Shown: piece by piece, positions 47,168 to 56,169 of the stretch
Layout of the letters: every line of letters starts with the position of its first letter
Position numbering within the stretch: position 1 is the stretch's first letter
NCBI GenBank assembly: GCA_014763545.1
Contig: JACXVD010000009.1
Location: 26,723-90,722 of the forward strand
Reading direction: 5' to 3'
Length of the DNA: 64,000 nucleotides
DNA from: Sphingomonadales bacterium
Lineage (GTDB): Bacteria; Pseudomonadota; Alphaproteobacteria; Sphingomonadales; Sphingomonadaceae
Program-made: the position numbers and the translations under genes
Notes under the pieces: model-generated
Told to the model about the DNA's origin: nothing
Database searches by the model: none
The model's input: only the letters and a program-made list of their open reading frames with translations

Positions 47168-49768
47168 TCAGAACTTGAAGCGTGCCACCGCGCCATAAGT
47201 ACGCGGCGCGCTGGGGTAGACCGAAACCGTACCGGACTGCGCCACACCGTCGAAGTCGGTCATGATGTAGTGATCGTTGAGCAGGTTGCGCGCCCAAACG
47301 CCCACTTCCAGACCGTTGGTCAGCTGCAGATTGACCGAGGCGTTCACGATATTGACCTCGCGACGGAAGATCTTCGTGTTGCCCAGCGCCGCGTTGTAGG
47401 TCGGCAGGCCGTTGTTGACCGGCGTGTTGCTTTCGTGGCTGTAGTCGATGTGCGGGATCAGCTTGGTTCCACCCGCGAATTCGATCGTGTAGGTCGCCCC
47501 GGTCGAAATCGCCCAGGTCGGGATGCCGCCGGGCCGCTGGCCCGTCAGGTTGCCGACCGGCGAATTGGTGAAATCGTCGTACTTCGGATCGAGATAGGTC
47601 ATCGCGAAGGTGAAGACCAGCGGATCGATCGGGCTGATCGTGGCGTCGAATTCCACGCCCTTGGCCGATTCCTTGCCCGCATTGGACAGGATGAAGCCGG
47701 TGCCGGTGAAGGTAAAGGCCTGGAAGCCCTTAATCTTCTGGTCGAACAGCGCGAGGTTGAAACCGAAGTGCGGGAACTGTGCCTTCAGCCCCAGTTCGAT
47801 CACGGTCGCATCCTCCGGACCGGCGAAGCGCGAACCGGTGGACAGGTTCGCCACCCCGAGGCCGGCATCGCGGATCGGCGACGAAGGCGCGAGGATCGAG
47901 CTGTTGTACGGCCCCGGGATATAGTCGCCATACAGCGGGCGGGAATCGCGCGAGAGGTTGACCGAGCTCGCCTTGAAACCGGTGGCATAGGTAACATAGG
48001 CGTTGAGATTGTCGGTCAGCTCATAGGCGGCCCGCAGCGTGTACGACCAGTCGCTGTCACGCGTCTTGCCCGGTTCGACCGCATTCGGCACGCTCAGGAA
48101 CGGCGGCTGGAACTGGAGCGGAACCAGCGCCAGCAGCGGGTTGACGTTCGGATTGACCGCCTGTCCGGCGATGAACTGGAAGATCTGCGCCGTCTGCGCC
48201 CCGGTCGCGAAGCTGTTGATGACGGTCGGGGTGACCTGGCTCACCGGGATCTGCAGCGCCTGCGCGATGCCGCCCACGATATAGGCATCAACCAGATTGA
48301 TGTTCGACAATTCGTCATAGGCGATCGCCGAAAGCTGGAAGTCCTTCTTGTCGTGGGTGTAGTTGAACCCGCCGGTCAGCGTCAGCCGATCGGTCACCTC
48401 GAAATCGACCGTGCCGAAGATCGAGTAGGAGGTGTTGTCCATCGAGAAATGCTCGGAGGTCAGCGGACCGGCCGAGAAAATGCTGTTCTGCGGCAGGCCG
48501 AGTGCCAGCTCTACCCCGTTGAACACCTGCGGATTGCCCGCCAGCAGCGAGAAATACGACCGGCCGTCGGCGCCGGTGGTCAGCGCGCTGTCCTGGTTGA
48601 TCTTCTCGTTGAAGTAGAACCCGCCGAGCAGGAAGTTCAGCGGCCCGTCGAAGTCCGAAGCGACGCGGAATTCCTGGGTGAAGGTCTTCAGCGTCTGGTC
48701 ACGCACTTCCGACACGATATCGGCGCTGGTGAAGTCGACGTCCTGGTCGAAATAGCTGTCCAGGCGGCGATAGGCGGTGATCGAGGTGAACGACAGCGGA
48801 CCTGCCGAATAATCGATCTGCGCCGAACCGCCGTAGCTCTTGATCTTGTTGATCGGAACCTTGTTCAGATAGACGTTGTAGCTGAACGGATCTTCCGGAT
48901 CGATCGCGCCACCGACGGCGAAGACCGCCGGGACGGTCGGGCCGGCCACCAGATTGGCGACGGTGCAGCATTTCTCGTCGATCTTCGAATAATCGCCGAT
49001 CAGGCGGACCTTGAGGTCGCTCGACGGTTCGATCAGCAGCTGGCCGCGCGCACCCCAGCGGTTGCGGTCGGAAATGTCGTCATCGAGATTGACGACATGG
49101 GTATAGCCATCGCGGCGGTTGTAGTTCGCGTCGAGCGAGAAGGCGATCGAATCCGTGATCGGGCCGGTAATGTCGCCCTTCACCACCACGGCATTGTAAT
49201 TGCCATAGCTGACTTCGGCCGAACCGCCGAATTCGAACTGCGGCTCGCGGGTGACGATCGAGATGACGCCTGCGGACGCATTCTTGCCGAACAGCGTCGA
49301 CTGCGGGCCGCGCAGCACTTCGATGCGCTGGACATTGGCGAGATCGCCGATCTGCCCGGCCGAGCGCGAGCGGAAGACGCCGTCGATGAAGACGCCGACC
49401 GACGGTTCGATGCCGACATTGTTGTCGCCATTGCCGAAGCCGCGGATGATGAAAGTGGTGTTCGACGAGTTCTGCAGCTGGCTGACGCGCAGCGACGGGG
49501 TCAGCGTCTGCAGGTCGAGAAGGTCGCGAACCTGCGACTGTTCGAGCTGGGCGCCCGTGGTCACCGAAACGGCGACCGGCGTATCCTGCAGCGTCTGCTC
49601 GCGCTTGGTCGCGGTGACGATGATCTGGCTGCCCATGGCAGCTTCATTGTCGGCGGTATCGTCACCTTCCGGATTATCCTGGGCCATGGCGACAGTAGGC
49701 AGCGCCAGGGCGATGGCGGCGGAACCGGCAAGGAATGCCCCGCGACGGGCAAGCGAAATGGTCTTCAT
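47168..49768 (-). CDS. TonB-dependent receptor
   Basis: 866-residue outer-membrane receptor. Signal peptide (LARRGAFLAGSAAIALALPTVAMAQ), a TonB-box-like EAAMGSQIIVTA, a plug domain around residues 55-165 (DTPVAVSVTTGAQL, IRGFGNGDNNVGIEPSVGVFIDG, VLRGPQSTLFGKNASAG) and a long beta-barrel ending GAVARFKF with a terminal aromatic. It belongs to the large sphingomonad receptor group; ligand unknown (iron chelate, glycan or aromatic compound are possible). ATG 49768 is preferred to the in-frame TTG upstream. Leader and operator are described separately. Confidence 0.94.
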   Translation of the reverse strand: MKTISLARRGAFLAGSAAIALALPTVAMAQDNPEGDDTADNEAAMGSQIIVTATKREQTLQDTPVAVSVTTGAQLEQSQVRDLLDLQTLTPSLRVSQLQNSSNTTFIIRGFGNGDNNVGIEPSVGVFIDGVFRSRSAGQIGDLANVQRIEVLRGPQSTLFGKNASAGVISIVTREPQFEFGGSAEVSYGNYNAVVVKGDITGPITDSIAFSLDANYNRRDGYTHVVNLDDDISDRNRWGARGQLLIEPSSDLKVRLIGDYSKIDEKCCTVANLVAGPTVPAVFAVGGAIDPEDPFSYNVYLNKVPINKIKSYGGSAQIDYSAGPLSFTSITAYRRLDSYFDQDVDFTSADIVSEVRDQTLKTFTQEFRVASDFDGPLNFLLGGFYFNEKINQDSALTTGADGRSYFSLLAGNPQVFNGVELALGLPQNSIFSAGPLTSEHFSMDNTSYSIFGTVDFEVTDRLTLTGGFNYTHDKKDFQLSAIAYDELSNINLVDAYIVGGIAQALQIPVSQVTPTVINSFATGAQTAQIFQFIAGQAVNPNVNPLLALVPLQFQPPFLSVPNAVEPGKTRDSDWSYTLRAAYELTDNLNAYVTYATGFKASSVNLSRDSRPLYGDYIPGPYNSSILAPSSPIRDAGLGVANLSTGSRFAGPEDATVIELGLKAQFPHFGFNLALFDQKIKGFQAFTFTGTGFILSNAGKESAKGVEFDATISPIDPLVFTFAMTYLDPKYDDFTNSPVGNLTGQRPGGIPTWAISTGATYTIEFAGGTKLIPHIDYSHESNTPVNNGLPTYNAALGNTKIFRREVNIVNASVNLQLTNGLEVGVWARNLLNDHYIMTDFDGVAQSGTVSVYPSAPRTYGAVARFKF

Positions 49769-49784
49769 GAAGTTGGTCCTCTCC

Positions 49785-49830
49785 AAAAACGGGGAGAGTC
49801 CCGACGCGCTCGGCCGGCCCCTCTCTCCCC
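49785..49830 (-). promoter_or_regulatory. Leader hairpin with U-tract, candidate attenuator
   Basis: On the minus strand GGGGAGAG (49830-49823) pairs with CTCTCCCC (49798-49791), loop 24 bases with GGCCGGCC inside, then G and TTTTT (49789-49785). It lies 17 bases before the TonB receptor ATG. The right arm, CTCTCC, can also pair with the GGAGAGG ribosome site, so two structures are possible. Confidence 0.5.
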
Positions 49831-49843
49831 AACTCCACCTGTA

Positions 49844-49872
49844 TGAATAGGCGTTGTGATGCGCCCCGGCAA
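49844..49872 (-). promoter_or_regulatory. Sigma-70-type promoter of the TonB receptor gene
   Basis: On the minus strand TTGCCG (49872-49867), 17-base spacer, TATTCA (49849-49844). The transcript would begin near 49837 and contain the leader hairpin. Confidence 0.5.
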
Positions 49873-49873
49873 T

Positions 49874-49895
49874 CCGGAAAATGGCGGTTTTCCGG
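49874..49895. promoter_or_regulatory. Inverted repeat, possible operator
   Basis: CCGGAAAA (49874-49881), six-base spacer, TTTTCCGG (49888-49895): perfect 8-base arms, directly upstream of the receptor -35 element and between the divergent receptor and typA genes. Confidence 0.4.
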
Positions 49896-50035
49896 CGAGT
49901 TCCGGCGGCTGTGGCACATTGGTCACAATGGTAACTGTGTGTTTGGACTTGCCGCTACGACAGCCAGCGTATAGGGGCGCGGCGTTCGCGGGTGCAGCAT
50001 TGCACGCCGCACCCGATAATCGAAAGCCAGACCAA

Positions 50036-51862
50036 ATGACCGCGCCCAGACACCTGCGCAATGTGGCGATCATCGCCCACGTCGACCACGGCAAGACGAC
50101 TCTTGTCGACCAGCTCTTCCGCCAGTCCGGCACGTTCCGCGACAACCAGCGGATCGAAGAGCGCGCGATGGATTCCAACGACCTGGAAAAGGAACGCGGA
50201 ATCACCATTCTTGCCAAGCCGACCAGCATCGAATGGGAAGGCCTGCGCATCAATATCGTCGACACCCCGGGCCACGCCGACTTCGGCGCCGAGGTGGAGC
50301 GCATCCTGAGCATGGTCGATGGCGTGATCCTGCTGGTCGACAGCGCCGAAGGCGCGATGCCGCAGACCAAGTTCGTCACCGGCAAGGCGCTGGCGCTGGG
50401 CCTGCGCCCGATCGTGGTGGTCAACAAGATCGACCGTCCCGATGGCCGCCCGCAGGAAGTGCTGGACGAGGTGTTCGACCTGTTCGCCAGCCTCGACGCA
50501 ACCGACGAACAGCTCGATTTCCCGCATCTCTATGCCTCGGGCCGCAACGGCTATGCGAGCGAAGACGAGAATGCACGCGAAGGCGACCTGACCCCGCTGT
50601 TCAACCTGATCCGCGAGCATGTCCCGGCCCCCAACCTCGAAGCCGAAGGGCCCTTCTCCTTCCTCGCCACGCTGCTGGACCGCGACAATTTCATGGGCCG
50701 CGTACTCACCGGGCGCGTTCAGTCGGGCACGCTGAAGATCAACGACCCGATCCATGCGCTCGACGCGCAGGGCAATGTGGTCGAAGCTGGCCGCGCAACC
50801 AAGCTGCTCAGCTTCCGCGGGCTCGAGCGCGTGCCGGTGGAAAGCGCGCAGGCGGGCGACATCATCGCCCTCGCCGGGCTGGAAAAGGCGACCGTGTCGA
50901 ACACCATCGCCGATCCGGCGGTGCGTGAGCCGATCACTGCCCAGCCGATCGACCCGCCGACGCTGGCGATGCGCTTTGCCGTCAACGACAGCCCGCTCGC
51001 CGGACGCGAAGGCGAGAAGGTCACCAGCCGCCTGATCCGCGACCGCCTGTTCCGCGAGGCCGAAACCAACGTCGCCATCCGCATCACCGAAAGCGCCGAC
51101 AAGGACAGCTTCGAAGTGGCCGGGCGCGGCGAACTGCAGCTGGGCGTGCTGATCGAAACCATGCGCCGCGAAGGGTTCGAGCTGGGCATCAGCCGCCCGC
51201 GCGTGCTGTTCCGCGAAGAAGGCGGGCAGCGCACCGAACCCTATGAAACCGTCGTGATCGACGTGGACGACGAATTCTCCGGCACGGTCGTGGAGAAGAT
51301 GCAGCGCCGCAAGGCCGAGCTGACCGAGATGCGCCCGTCGGGCCAGGGCAAGACCCGCATCACCTTCTCCGCCCCCAGCCGCGGCCTGATCGGCTATCAC
51401 GGCGAATTCCTGTCCGACACGCGCGGCACCGGCATCATGAACCGGCTCTTCGAGAAATACGGCCCGCACAAGGGCCCGATCGAAGGGCGCCAGAACGGCG
51501 TGCTGATCTCGATGGTTTCGGGCGAGGCAGTGCCCTATGCGCTCAATGCGCTGGAAGATCGCGGCGTGCTGTTCATCGGTGGCGGCGCGAAGATCTACGA
51601 AGGCATGCTGATCGGCGAGAATGCCAAGCCCGACGATCTCGAAGTCAATCCGATGAAGTCGAAGCAGCTGACCAACTTCCGCTCGACCGGCAAGGATGAT
51701 GCGATCCGCCTCACCCCGCCGCGGATCATGACGCTCGAACAGGCGATCGCCTATATCGACGACGACGAAATGGTCGAAGTCACGCCGAAGAGCATCCGCC
51801 TGCGCAAGGCGATCCTCGACCCGCACGAACGCAAGAAGGCCAAGCGCAAGGACAAAGCCTGA
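50036..51862 (+). CDS. typA: Ribosome-associated translational GTPase TypA/BipA
   Basis: 608-residue GTPase of the EF-G superfamily that binds the ribosome under stress. G1 AHVDHGKT at 14-21, G3 DTPGHADF near 76-83, G4 NKID near 129-132. The C-terminal TypA-specific part includes LQLGVLIETMRREGFELGISRP and GHEF-like YHGEFLSD. ATG 50036 chosen; the long frame to 49856 is not homologous. Promoter shares the divergent region with the TonB receptor. Confidence 0.96.
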   Translation: MTAPRHLRNVAIIAHVDHGKTTLVDQLFRQSGTFRDNQRIEERAMDSNDLEKERGITILAKPTSIEWEGLRINIVDTPGHADFGAEVERILSMVDGVILLVDSAEGAMPQTKFVTGKALALGLRPIVVVNKIDRPDGRPQEVLDEVFDLFASLDATDEQLDFPHLYASGRNGYASEDENAREGDLTPLFNLIREHVPAPNLEAEGPFSFLATLLDRDNFMGRVLTGRVQSGTLKINDPIHALDAQGNVVEAGRATKLLSFRGLERVPVESAQAGDIIALAGLEKATVSNTIADPAVREPITAQPIDPPTLAMRFAVNDSPLAGREGEKVTSRLIRDRLFREAETNVAIRITESADKDSFEVAGRGELQLGVLIETMRREGFELGISRPRVLFREEGGQRTEPYETVVIDVDDEFSGTVVEKMQRRKAELTEMRPSGQGKTRITFSAPSRGLIGYHGEFLSDTRGTGIMNRLFEKYGPHKGPIEGRQNGVLISMVSGEAVPYALNALEDRGVLFIGGGAKIYEGMLIGENAKPDDLEVNPMKSKQLTNFRSTGKDDAIRLTPPRIMTLEQAIAYIDDDEMVEVTPKSIRLRKAILDPHERKKAKRKDKA

Positions 51863-51870
51863 TCGTAACC

Positions 51871-51894
51871 GGCGGCGGGTTCCTGCCCGCCGCC
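51871..51894 (+). terminator. Terminator-like hairpin after typA
   Basis: GGCGGCGGG (51871-51879) and CCCGCCGCC (51886-51894), 6-base loop, no T run afterwards. Between the convergent typA and NAD-kinase-like genes. Confidence 0.5.
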
Positions 51895-51937
51895 CGGTTC
51901 GCCCTTCACCGGGGCACCCTTCCGAAGATCCCGGCCG

Positions 51938-52831
51938 TCAGCCGGTAACGAGCGACAGCGCCTGTTGCGCGACGGCGACGTGCAGCCGGCGGCCCCAGTC
52001 GAAGGCGAGATAATCCTGCTCGATCCCGTCGGCGAAGATCACCCCGCCCTCGTTCATATGCGATGTGACCGCGAGCGGTTCGGTATCGAGCCGACCCGAG
52101 CGCATCTTCGTGCCCGTCGCCCGGCTCGGAAAGGGTTCGCGCACGAACCAGCCGAGCGCCCGCTCTTCCGGTGAAAGCGGAACATCCTGGCCCGTGGCGA
52201 GCATGATCGAGCGCGCCCAGCCGGTTGCCCCGGTGCCGCTGGCGATGATGATCCCGCTCGAACTCTGTTCCTCCACCCCATCCTGTCCCGCAATCTCGTA
52301 GCGGGCGGATTGGTGGCTGCGGTGGCCAACGAACAATTCGTTGAGCGCCACCAGCCGCTCGCCGCTGTCGAGCCGCCCTTCGACCATCGTGCGGCGTTGC
52401 TGCACGACTGCGCCTGCGTGGGTCGCGGCCAGCAGCTTGCCGACCTCTGCTGCCGGGAAGCGGACGAGGACGCCATCGTAGAGCTCGGGCATCGGATTGA
52501 CCCCGATCACCGGCTGCCCGGCCAGGTATTTGGCGACGTTGGCGACCAGCCCGTCCTGCCCCAGCGCCACGACGATATCCTCCGGCGTGAACAGGAAACG
52601 GTCGAGCCCGCCACGGCTGACGAGCGCCTGCCGCCAGTCGCCGGGCACCAGCGCGCGGGCCGACTTCAGCGCCTCGTCCTGCCGCCGGTGGCGTTCCTCC
52701 AGTTCGTCGAGCGACTGGCCGCGCCGGTCGAGGAAGAACCGGGCCTGCTCGCGCGTGGCATGGCGCGCGAGCAGGAGGTCGTAGTCGCTTTCGCGGGTGA
52801 CGAAGACCACGCGGGGTGGCAGCGTGGCCAT
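51938..52831 (-). CDS. NAD-kinase-like protein of the NrtR-SPFH cluster
   Basis: 297 residues. The NAD/diacylglycerol-kinase fold is suggested by IVVALGQDGLVANVAKYLAGQPVIGVNP (GQDG at 91-94 in place of the usual GGDG) and SSGIIIASGTGATGWARS near 203-220, where the GTGATGWA-type motif is typical. The N-terminal part is a helical extension (ATREQARFFLDRRGQSLDELEERH). It lies 4 bases after the SPFH gene and is in a unit with NrtR-like Nudix. Whether it is an active NAD kinase is not certain. Confidence 0.65.
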   Translation of the reverse strand: MATLPPRVVFVTRESDYDLLLARHATREQARFFLDRRGQSLDELEERHRRQDEALKSARALVPGDWRQALVSRGGLDRFLFTPEDIVVALGQDGLVANVAKYLAGQPVIGVNPMPELYDGVLVRFPAAEVGKLLAATHAGAVVQQRRTMVEGRLDSGERLVALNELFVGHRSHQSARYEIAGQDGVEEQSSSGIIIASGTGATGWARSIMLATGQDVPLSPEERALGWFVREPFPSRATGTKMRSGRLDTEPLAVTSHMNEGGVIFADGIEQDYLAFDWGRRLHVAVAQQALSLVTG

Positions 52832-52835
52832 GGCA

Positions 52836-53843
52836 TCACCCTGCCACCGGCGGTGCGATCGGCGCGGGCAATCCCGCAGCGCGCACCGCGCCCAGTTCGC
52901 GCAGCAGCCCGGCAAGCGTATCGGGCGTGATGCTGACATGTTCGATCTTGTCGAGCTTCGTCGCCAGGTCGCGGGCGGCCAGCCCGATCAGGACATTGGC
53001 GGGCAGGTCGCGATAGACCGCCATATGCGCCTGTTCCGCCTCTGCCCGCGCCTGTTCGACGGTGCGGATGCGGGCGGCCTGCGCCTCGGCCTCGACCAAT
53101 TGCGCCTGCGCCTCGCCTTCCGCGCGGTTGCGGGCGTTCTGCGCCTCTTCGGCGATCAGCTGCTTCTCGCGCCGGGCCAGTTCGGTGCGGTTGGCGAGTT
53201 CGTTCTCGGCAATCGCCCGTTCCTTCTCGACCGCCAGCGCGCGGCGTTCGTAGCTTGCCTCGTCAGCTTTCTGCTGCAGCGCCTCGAAAGTCGGCGTCTG
53301 CAGCGCGCGTTCCAGTTCGCTGCTCGGCGCAAGGTTGGCGAGGCGGACCGACACGATCTCGATCCCGATTTCCGCCAGCGCCGGGTCCCCGGCGAAGGCT
53401 GCCGCCAGCAGCGCCCGCAGCGGCTCGATCCCCGCGTCCAGCAACTGGCGCACGCTCGCCTGTGCGAGATAGTCGATCACCACCTGCGCAGCGATGCCGC
53501 TCAGCCGGGTTTCGATGCTTTCCACCGGGCGCGCGTTGTAGCGGCCGGTGCGCGGCGCAATCGTGAAGTCGATCCGGTCGGCCACCAGTTCCGGCTGCGC
53601 GACGTGCCAGCCGAGCATGCCCTGCACCGTGACATCCTGGAAGTCGGCGCTTCGCCCCTTGACGAACAGCGTCATTTCGCGGTCGTCGAGCGGGATTTCC
53701 GCCAGCGAGGCGTTATCCGGGCGGAACCAGAAAACCAGCCCGCGGCCGCTCATCTTGCGGCGTCCGTTGTTCCAGCGAATGACATGCTGGCTGGCATCGC
53801 TGCGCAGGCGCGCGAGCGGCCCGAAATTCGTGATCATCGCCAT
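52836..53843 (-). CDS. SPFH (stomatin/prohibitin/band-7) domain protein
   Basis: 335 residues without an N-terminal membrane helix. The SPFH domain spans about 20-200 (GRGLVFWFRPDNASLAEIPLDD, DVTVQGMLGWHVAQPELV), then a coiled-coil (KADEASYERRALAVEKERAIAENELANRTELARREKQLIAEEAQ...) and an end rich in Pro/Ala. SPFH proteins form membrane-associated rings or scaffolds. ATG 53843 follows AAGGAG by 7 bases and sits 2 bases from the NrtR-like stop, so the three genes are a single operon. Confidence 0.85.
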   Translation of the reverse strand: MAMITNFGPLARLRSDASQHVIRWNNGRRKMSGRGLVFWFRPDNASLAEIPLDDREMTLFVKGRSADFQDVTVQGMLGWHVAQPELVADRIDFTIAPRTGRYNARPVESIETRLSGIAAQVVIDYLAQASVRQLLDAGIEPLRALLAAAFAGDPALAEIGIEIVSVRLANLAPSSELERALQTPTFEALQQKADEASYERRALAVEKERAIAENELANRTELARREKQLIAEEAQNARNRAEGEAQAQLVEAEAQAARIRTVEQARAEAEQAHMAVYRDLPANVLIGLAARDLATKLDKIEHVSITPDTLAGLLRELGAVRAAGLPAPIAPPVAG

Positions 53844-53845
53844 GG

Positions 53846-54577
53846 TCAGTCTCCTTTGCGTTCGATGTGGCGATAGAGTTCGGCCGGCCGGAAGGCCGCG
53901 CCGGTTTCGTATTCCCCCGTCCCCTCGATCCAGCCCTGGTCGATCATCCGCCGGCGAAACGGCGGCTTGGCCAGCTGGCGACCGAGGATCGCCTCGTGCA
54001 CATCCTGCAATTCGCGCAGCGTGAAGCGCGGCGGCAGCAGGGAAAAGGCAATCGGGGCGTAATCGAGCTTGCCGCGGAGCCGCTTGGCCGCGTGGCCGAG
54101 GATGTCGCCATGGTCGAAGGCCAGGGCGAGCGGAGCGCCGCTGCCATCCAGCGCGCCGACCGGGCCGCCCGCCTCGCCCGCCCAGGGCACATCCAGCGGT
54201 GCCAGCACCAGGTCGCCGCCCTCGCCCAGCGCCGCCGCAAAGGCGCTCGCCGGGAGCAGCGCGTAATAGGCGACGGTGACGATCCGCATGCGCGGGTCGC
54301 GGTCGGGATCGCCGAAGGTGTAAAGTTGTTCGAGCCAGCAATCGCTCATCCGTGCCTTGGCCGCGAGGATGCGCCGGGCTGCGGCATCGAGGCTTTCCCC
54401 TTCCCCCACGAAGCCGCCCGGGAGGGCCCACTTGCCCCGCTCCGGATGCTCGCCGCGCTGCTGGAGAAGCGCACACAGACGGCCCTCAACGACACCAAGC
54501 AGCACCAGATCGACCGTGAGCGCGACCGAGGGATAGTCTGCCGGACGGTAGGTTTCGAGGAAGGTCTTCTCGTCCAT
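53846..54577 (-). CDS. nrtR: NrtR-like Nudix-related transcriptional repressor
   Basis: 243 residues: an N-terminal Nudix-fold domain and a C-terminal winged-helix. The Nudix box is GGFVGEGESLDAAARRILAAKARM-like: compared with GX5EX7REUXEEXGU the R69-E is R-I, and E73/E74 are A/K, so the catalytic glutamates are lost. The C-terminus (LPPRFTLRELQDVHEAILGRQLAKPPFRRR) is the NrtR DNA-binding motif. NrtR regulates NAD metabolism by sensing ADP-ribose. Start 54577 has GGAG 9 bases upstream; an ATG at 54592 is also possible. Confidence 0.85.
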   Translation of the reverse strand: MDEKTFLETYRPADYPSVALTVDLVLLGVVEGRLCALLQQRGEHPERGKWALPGGFVGEGESLDAAARRILAAKARMSDCWLEQLYTFGDPDRDPRMRIVTVAYYALLPASAFAAALGEGGDLVLAPLDVPWAGEAGGPVGALDGSGAPLALAFDHGDILGHAAKRLRGKLDYAPIAFSLLPPRFTLRELQDVHEAILGRQLAKPPFRRRMIDQGWIEGTGEYETGAAFRPAELYRHIERKGD

Positions 54578-54592
54578 GATCGGCTGCTCCAT

Positions 54593-54630
54593 CTTATGAT
54601 CGAATCAGTTATTACTCTTATGATAATAAG
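54593..54630. promoter_or_regulatory. Repeated operator candidate, NrtR/putP intergenic region
   Basis: TCTTATGAT occurs twice as a direct repeat (about 54592-54600 and 54616-54624), and CTTAT-GATA-ATAAG (54617-54630) is a perfect inverted repeat with a 4-base spacer. The cluster lies just upstream of the NrtR-like start and between divergent genes. The A/T-rich island is unlike its GC-rich surroundings. Confidence 0.5.
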
Positions 54631-54694
54631 TCAAGTGCGGATTGCGTCCCCCGCCCGATTGCCCCGCGGGTCCGGCTACGGCACAAGGTGGCGC

Positions 54695-56164
54695 ATGAAC
54701 CCGGTCACCATCGCCACCCTCGCCCTCTACTTCGTCGCCATGCTTGCCATCGGGATCTACGCGGCGCGGTTCACCACCAACGACAGCGAAGGCTACCTCC
54801 TCGGCGGGCGCAGTCTCGGGCCGTTGCTCGCCGCGCTGGCGGTGGGGGCGACGGGCATGTCGGGCTGGCTGATCCTGGGCTTCCCCGGCGATGCCTATTC
54901 GCGCGGGCTGATGGTCGGCTGGCTGGCGCTGGGGTTGTTCACCGGCGCCTTCACCAACTGGATCGTCGTCGCCCCGCGGCTGCGCGAACAGACCGAGAGG
55001 CTGGGCAATGCGCTGACTATCCCGGAATTCCTCGCCAATCGCTTCCCCGGGCAGGCAATTGCGATCCGCGTCGTGGCAGCGGTGATCATCGTGGTGTTCT
55101 TTTCGGTCTACACCGCGTCCGGGCTGGTCGGCGGGGGCAAGATGTTCGCCTCGACCTTCCCCGAACTGTTCGGCGGCGACCAGCATGCGGCCTATCTAAC
55201 CGGCATCTGGCTGACGGCCGGGGTGGTCGTCACCTACACCATGATCGGCGGCTTCCTGGCGGTGAGCTTCACCGATGCGGTACAGGCGGTGATCATGCTC
55301 GCCGCGCTGATCCTGATGCCGCTGGTGGTGCTGTGGAACCTCGGCGGCCCGGCACCCAGTAGCGAAGTGCTGAACGCCGCCGATCCCGGCCTGCTCGACA
55401 TGTGGGGATCGCTCACCCTGTTCGGCTTCCTGTCCGCCTTCACCTGGGGGCTCGGCTATTTCGGCCAGCCGCATATCCTGACGCGCTTCATGGCGGTAAA
55501 GAGCGTGCGGGCGATCCCCGCCGCACGCAATTGGGCGATGACCTGGATGGGCCTGGTCCTGCTCGGCGCGATGGCGGTCGGGATCACCGGGCGGGCATGG
55601 GTCGAAGGGACGCATTACGCCCTCGACGATCCCGAAACCGTCTTCCTGTTGCTCGCCCGCACGCTGTTCAGCCCCGCAGTCACCGGATTCCTGCTCGCAG
55701 CCCTGCTGGCGGCGATCATGAGCACGGTCAGTTCGCAGCTGCTCGTCGCTTCCAGCTCGCTGACGGAGGACTTCTACCGCCTGTTCGTGCGGCGCGAGGC
55801 GAGCGAACGCGAGATGGTCAACGCCGGGCGCGGCGCGGTGCTGCTGGTGGCGGTGATCGCCGGGGTGCTGGCGAACAATCCCGATGCCAAGGTGCTGGGG
55901 CTGGTCGCCAATGCCTGGGCCGGCTTCGGCGCAGCGTTCGGCCCGCTGATGATCCTGTCGCTGATGTGGCGGCGGATGACCGGCTGGGGCGCCCTCGCCG
56001 GGCTGATGGTCGGCGCGGGAACGGTGGCGGGGTGGATCGCGCTCGGCTGGAACCAGAGCTTTCTCGGCGGTGAGGGGCTGTACGAAATCCTCCCCGGCTT
56101 CGTCGCCAGCTGGATCGCCATCGTGGTGGTCAGCCTGGCAACGCAAGAGAGCGCGCAGGCCTGA
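54695..56164 (+). CDS. putP: Sodium:solute symporter, PutP-like
   Basis: 489-residue symporter of the SSS family with about 13 membrane helices. GLLGGRSLGPLLAALAVGATGMSGWLILGFPGDAY and the region GYFGQPHILTRFMAVKSVR are typical of proline symporters (PutP), as is AAIMSTVSSQLLVASSSLTEDFYR near 358-380, the Na+-binding SSQLLVASSSLTED. ATG 54695 was chosen; the long frame to 53867 is a shadow. Divergent from the NrtR-like operon. Confidence 0.9.
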   Translation: MNPVTIATLALYFVAMLAIGIYAARFTTNDSEGYLLGGRSLGPLLAALAVGATGMSGWLILGFPGDAYSRGLMVGWLALGLFTGAFTNWIVVAPRLREQTERLGNALTIPEFLANRFPGQAIAIRVVAAVIIVVFFSVYTASGLVGGGKMFASTFPELFGGDQHAAYLTGIWLTAGVVVTYTMIGGFLAVSFTDAVQAVIMLAALILMPLVVLWNLGGPAPSSEVLNAADPGLLDMWGSLTLFGFLSAFTWGLGYFGQPHILTRFMAVKSVRAIPAARNWAMTWMGLVLLGAMAVGITGRAWVEGTHYALDDPETVFLLLARTLFSPAVTGFLLAALLAAIMSTVSSQLLVASSSLTEDFYRLFVRREASEREMVNAGRGAVLLVAVIAGVLANNPDAKVLGLVANAWAGFGAAFGPLMILSLMWRRMTGWGALAGLMVGAGTVAGWIALGWNQSFLGGEGLYEILPGFVASWIAIVVVSLATQESAQA

Positions 56165-56169
56165 GGGCA

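Noticed and set aside
46778..49846. 1022-codon plus-strand frame opposite the TonB receptor
   Set aside because: Composition-driven antisense frame; the minus-strand gene has full signal, plug and barrel features, terminator and promoter.
49912..49927. TGGCAC near 49912 in the TonB/typA gap
   Set aside because: No matching -12 element at the required spacing.
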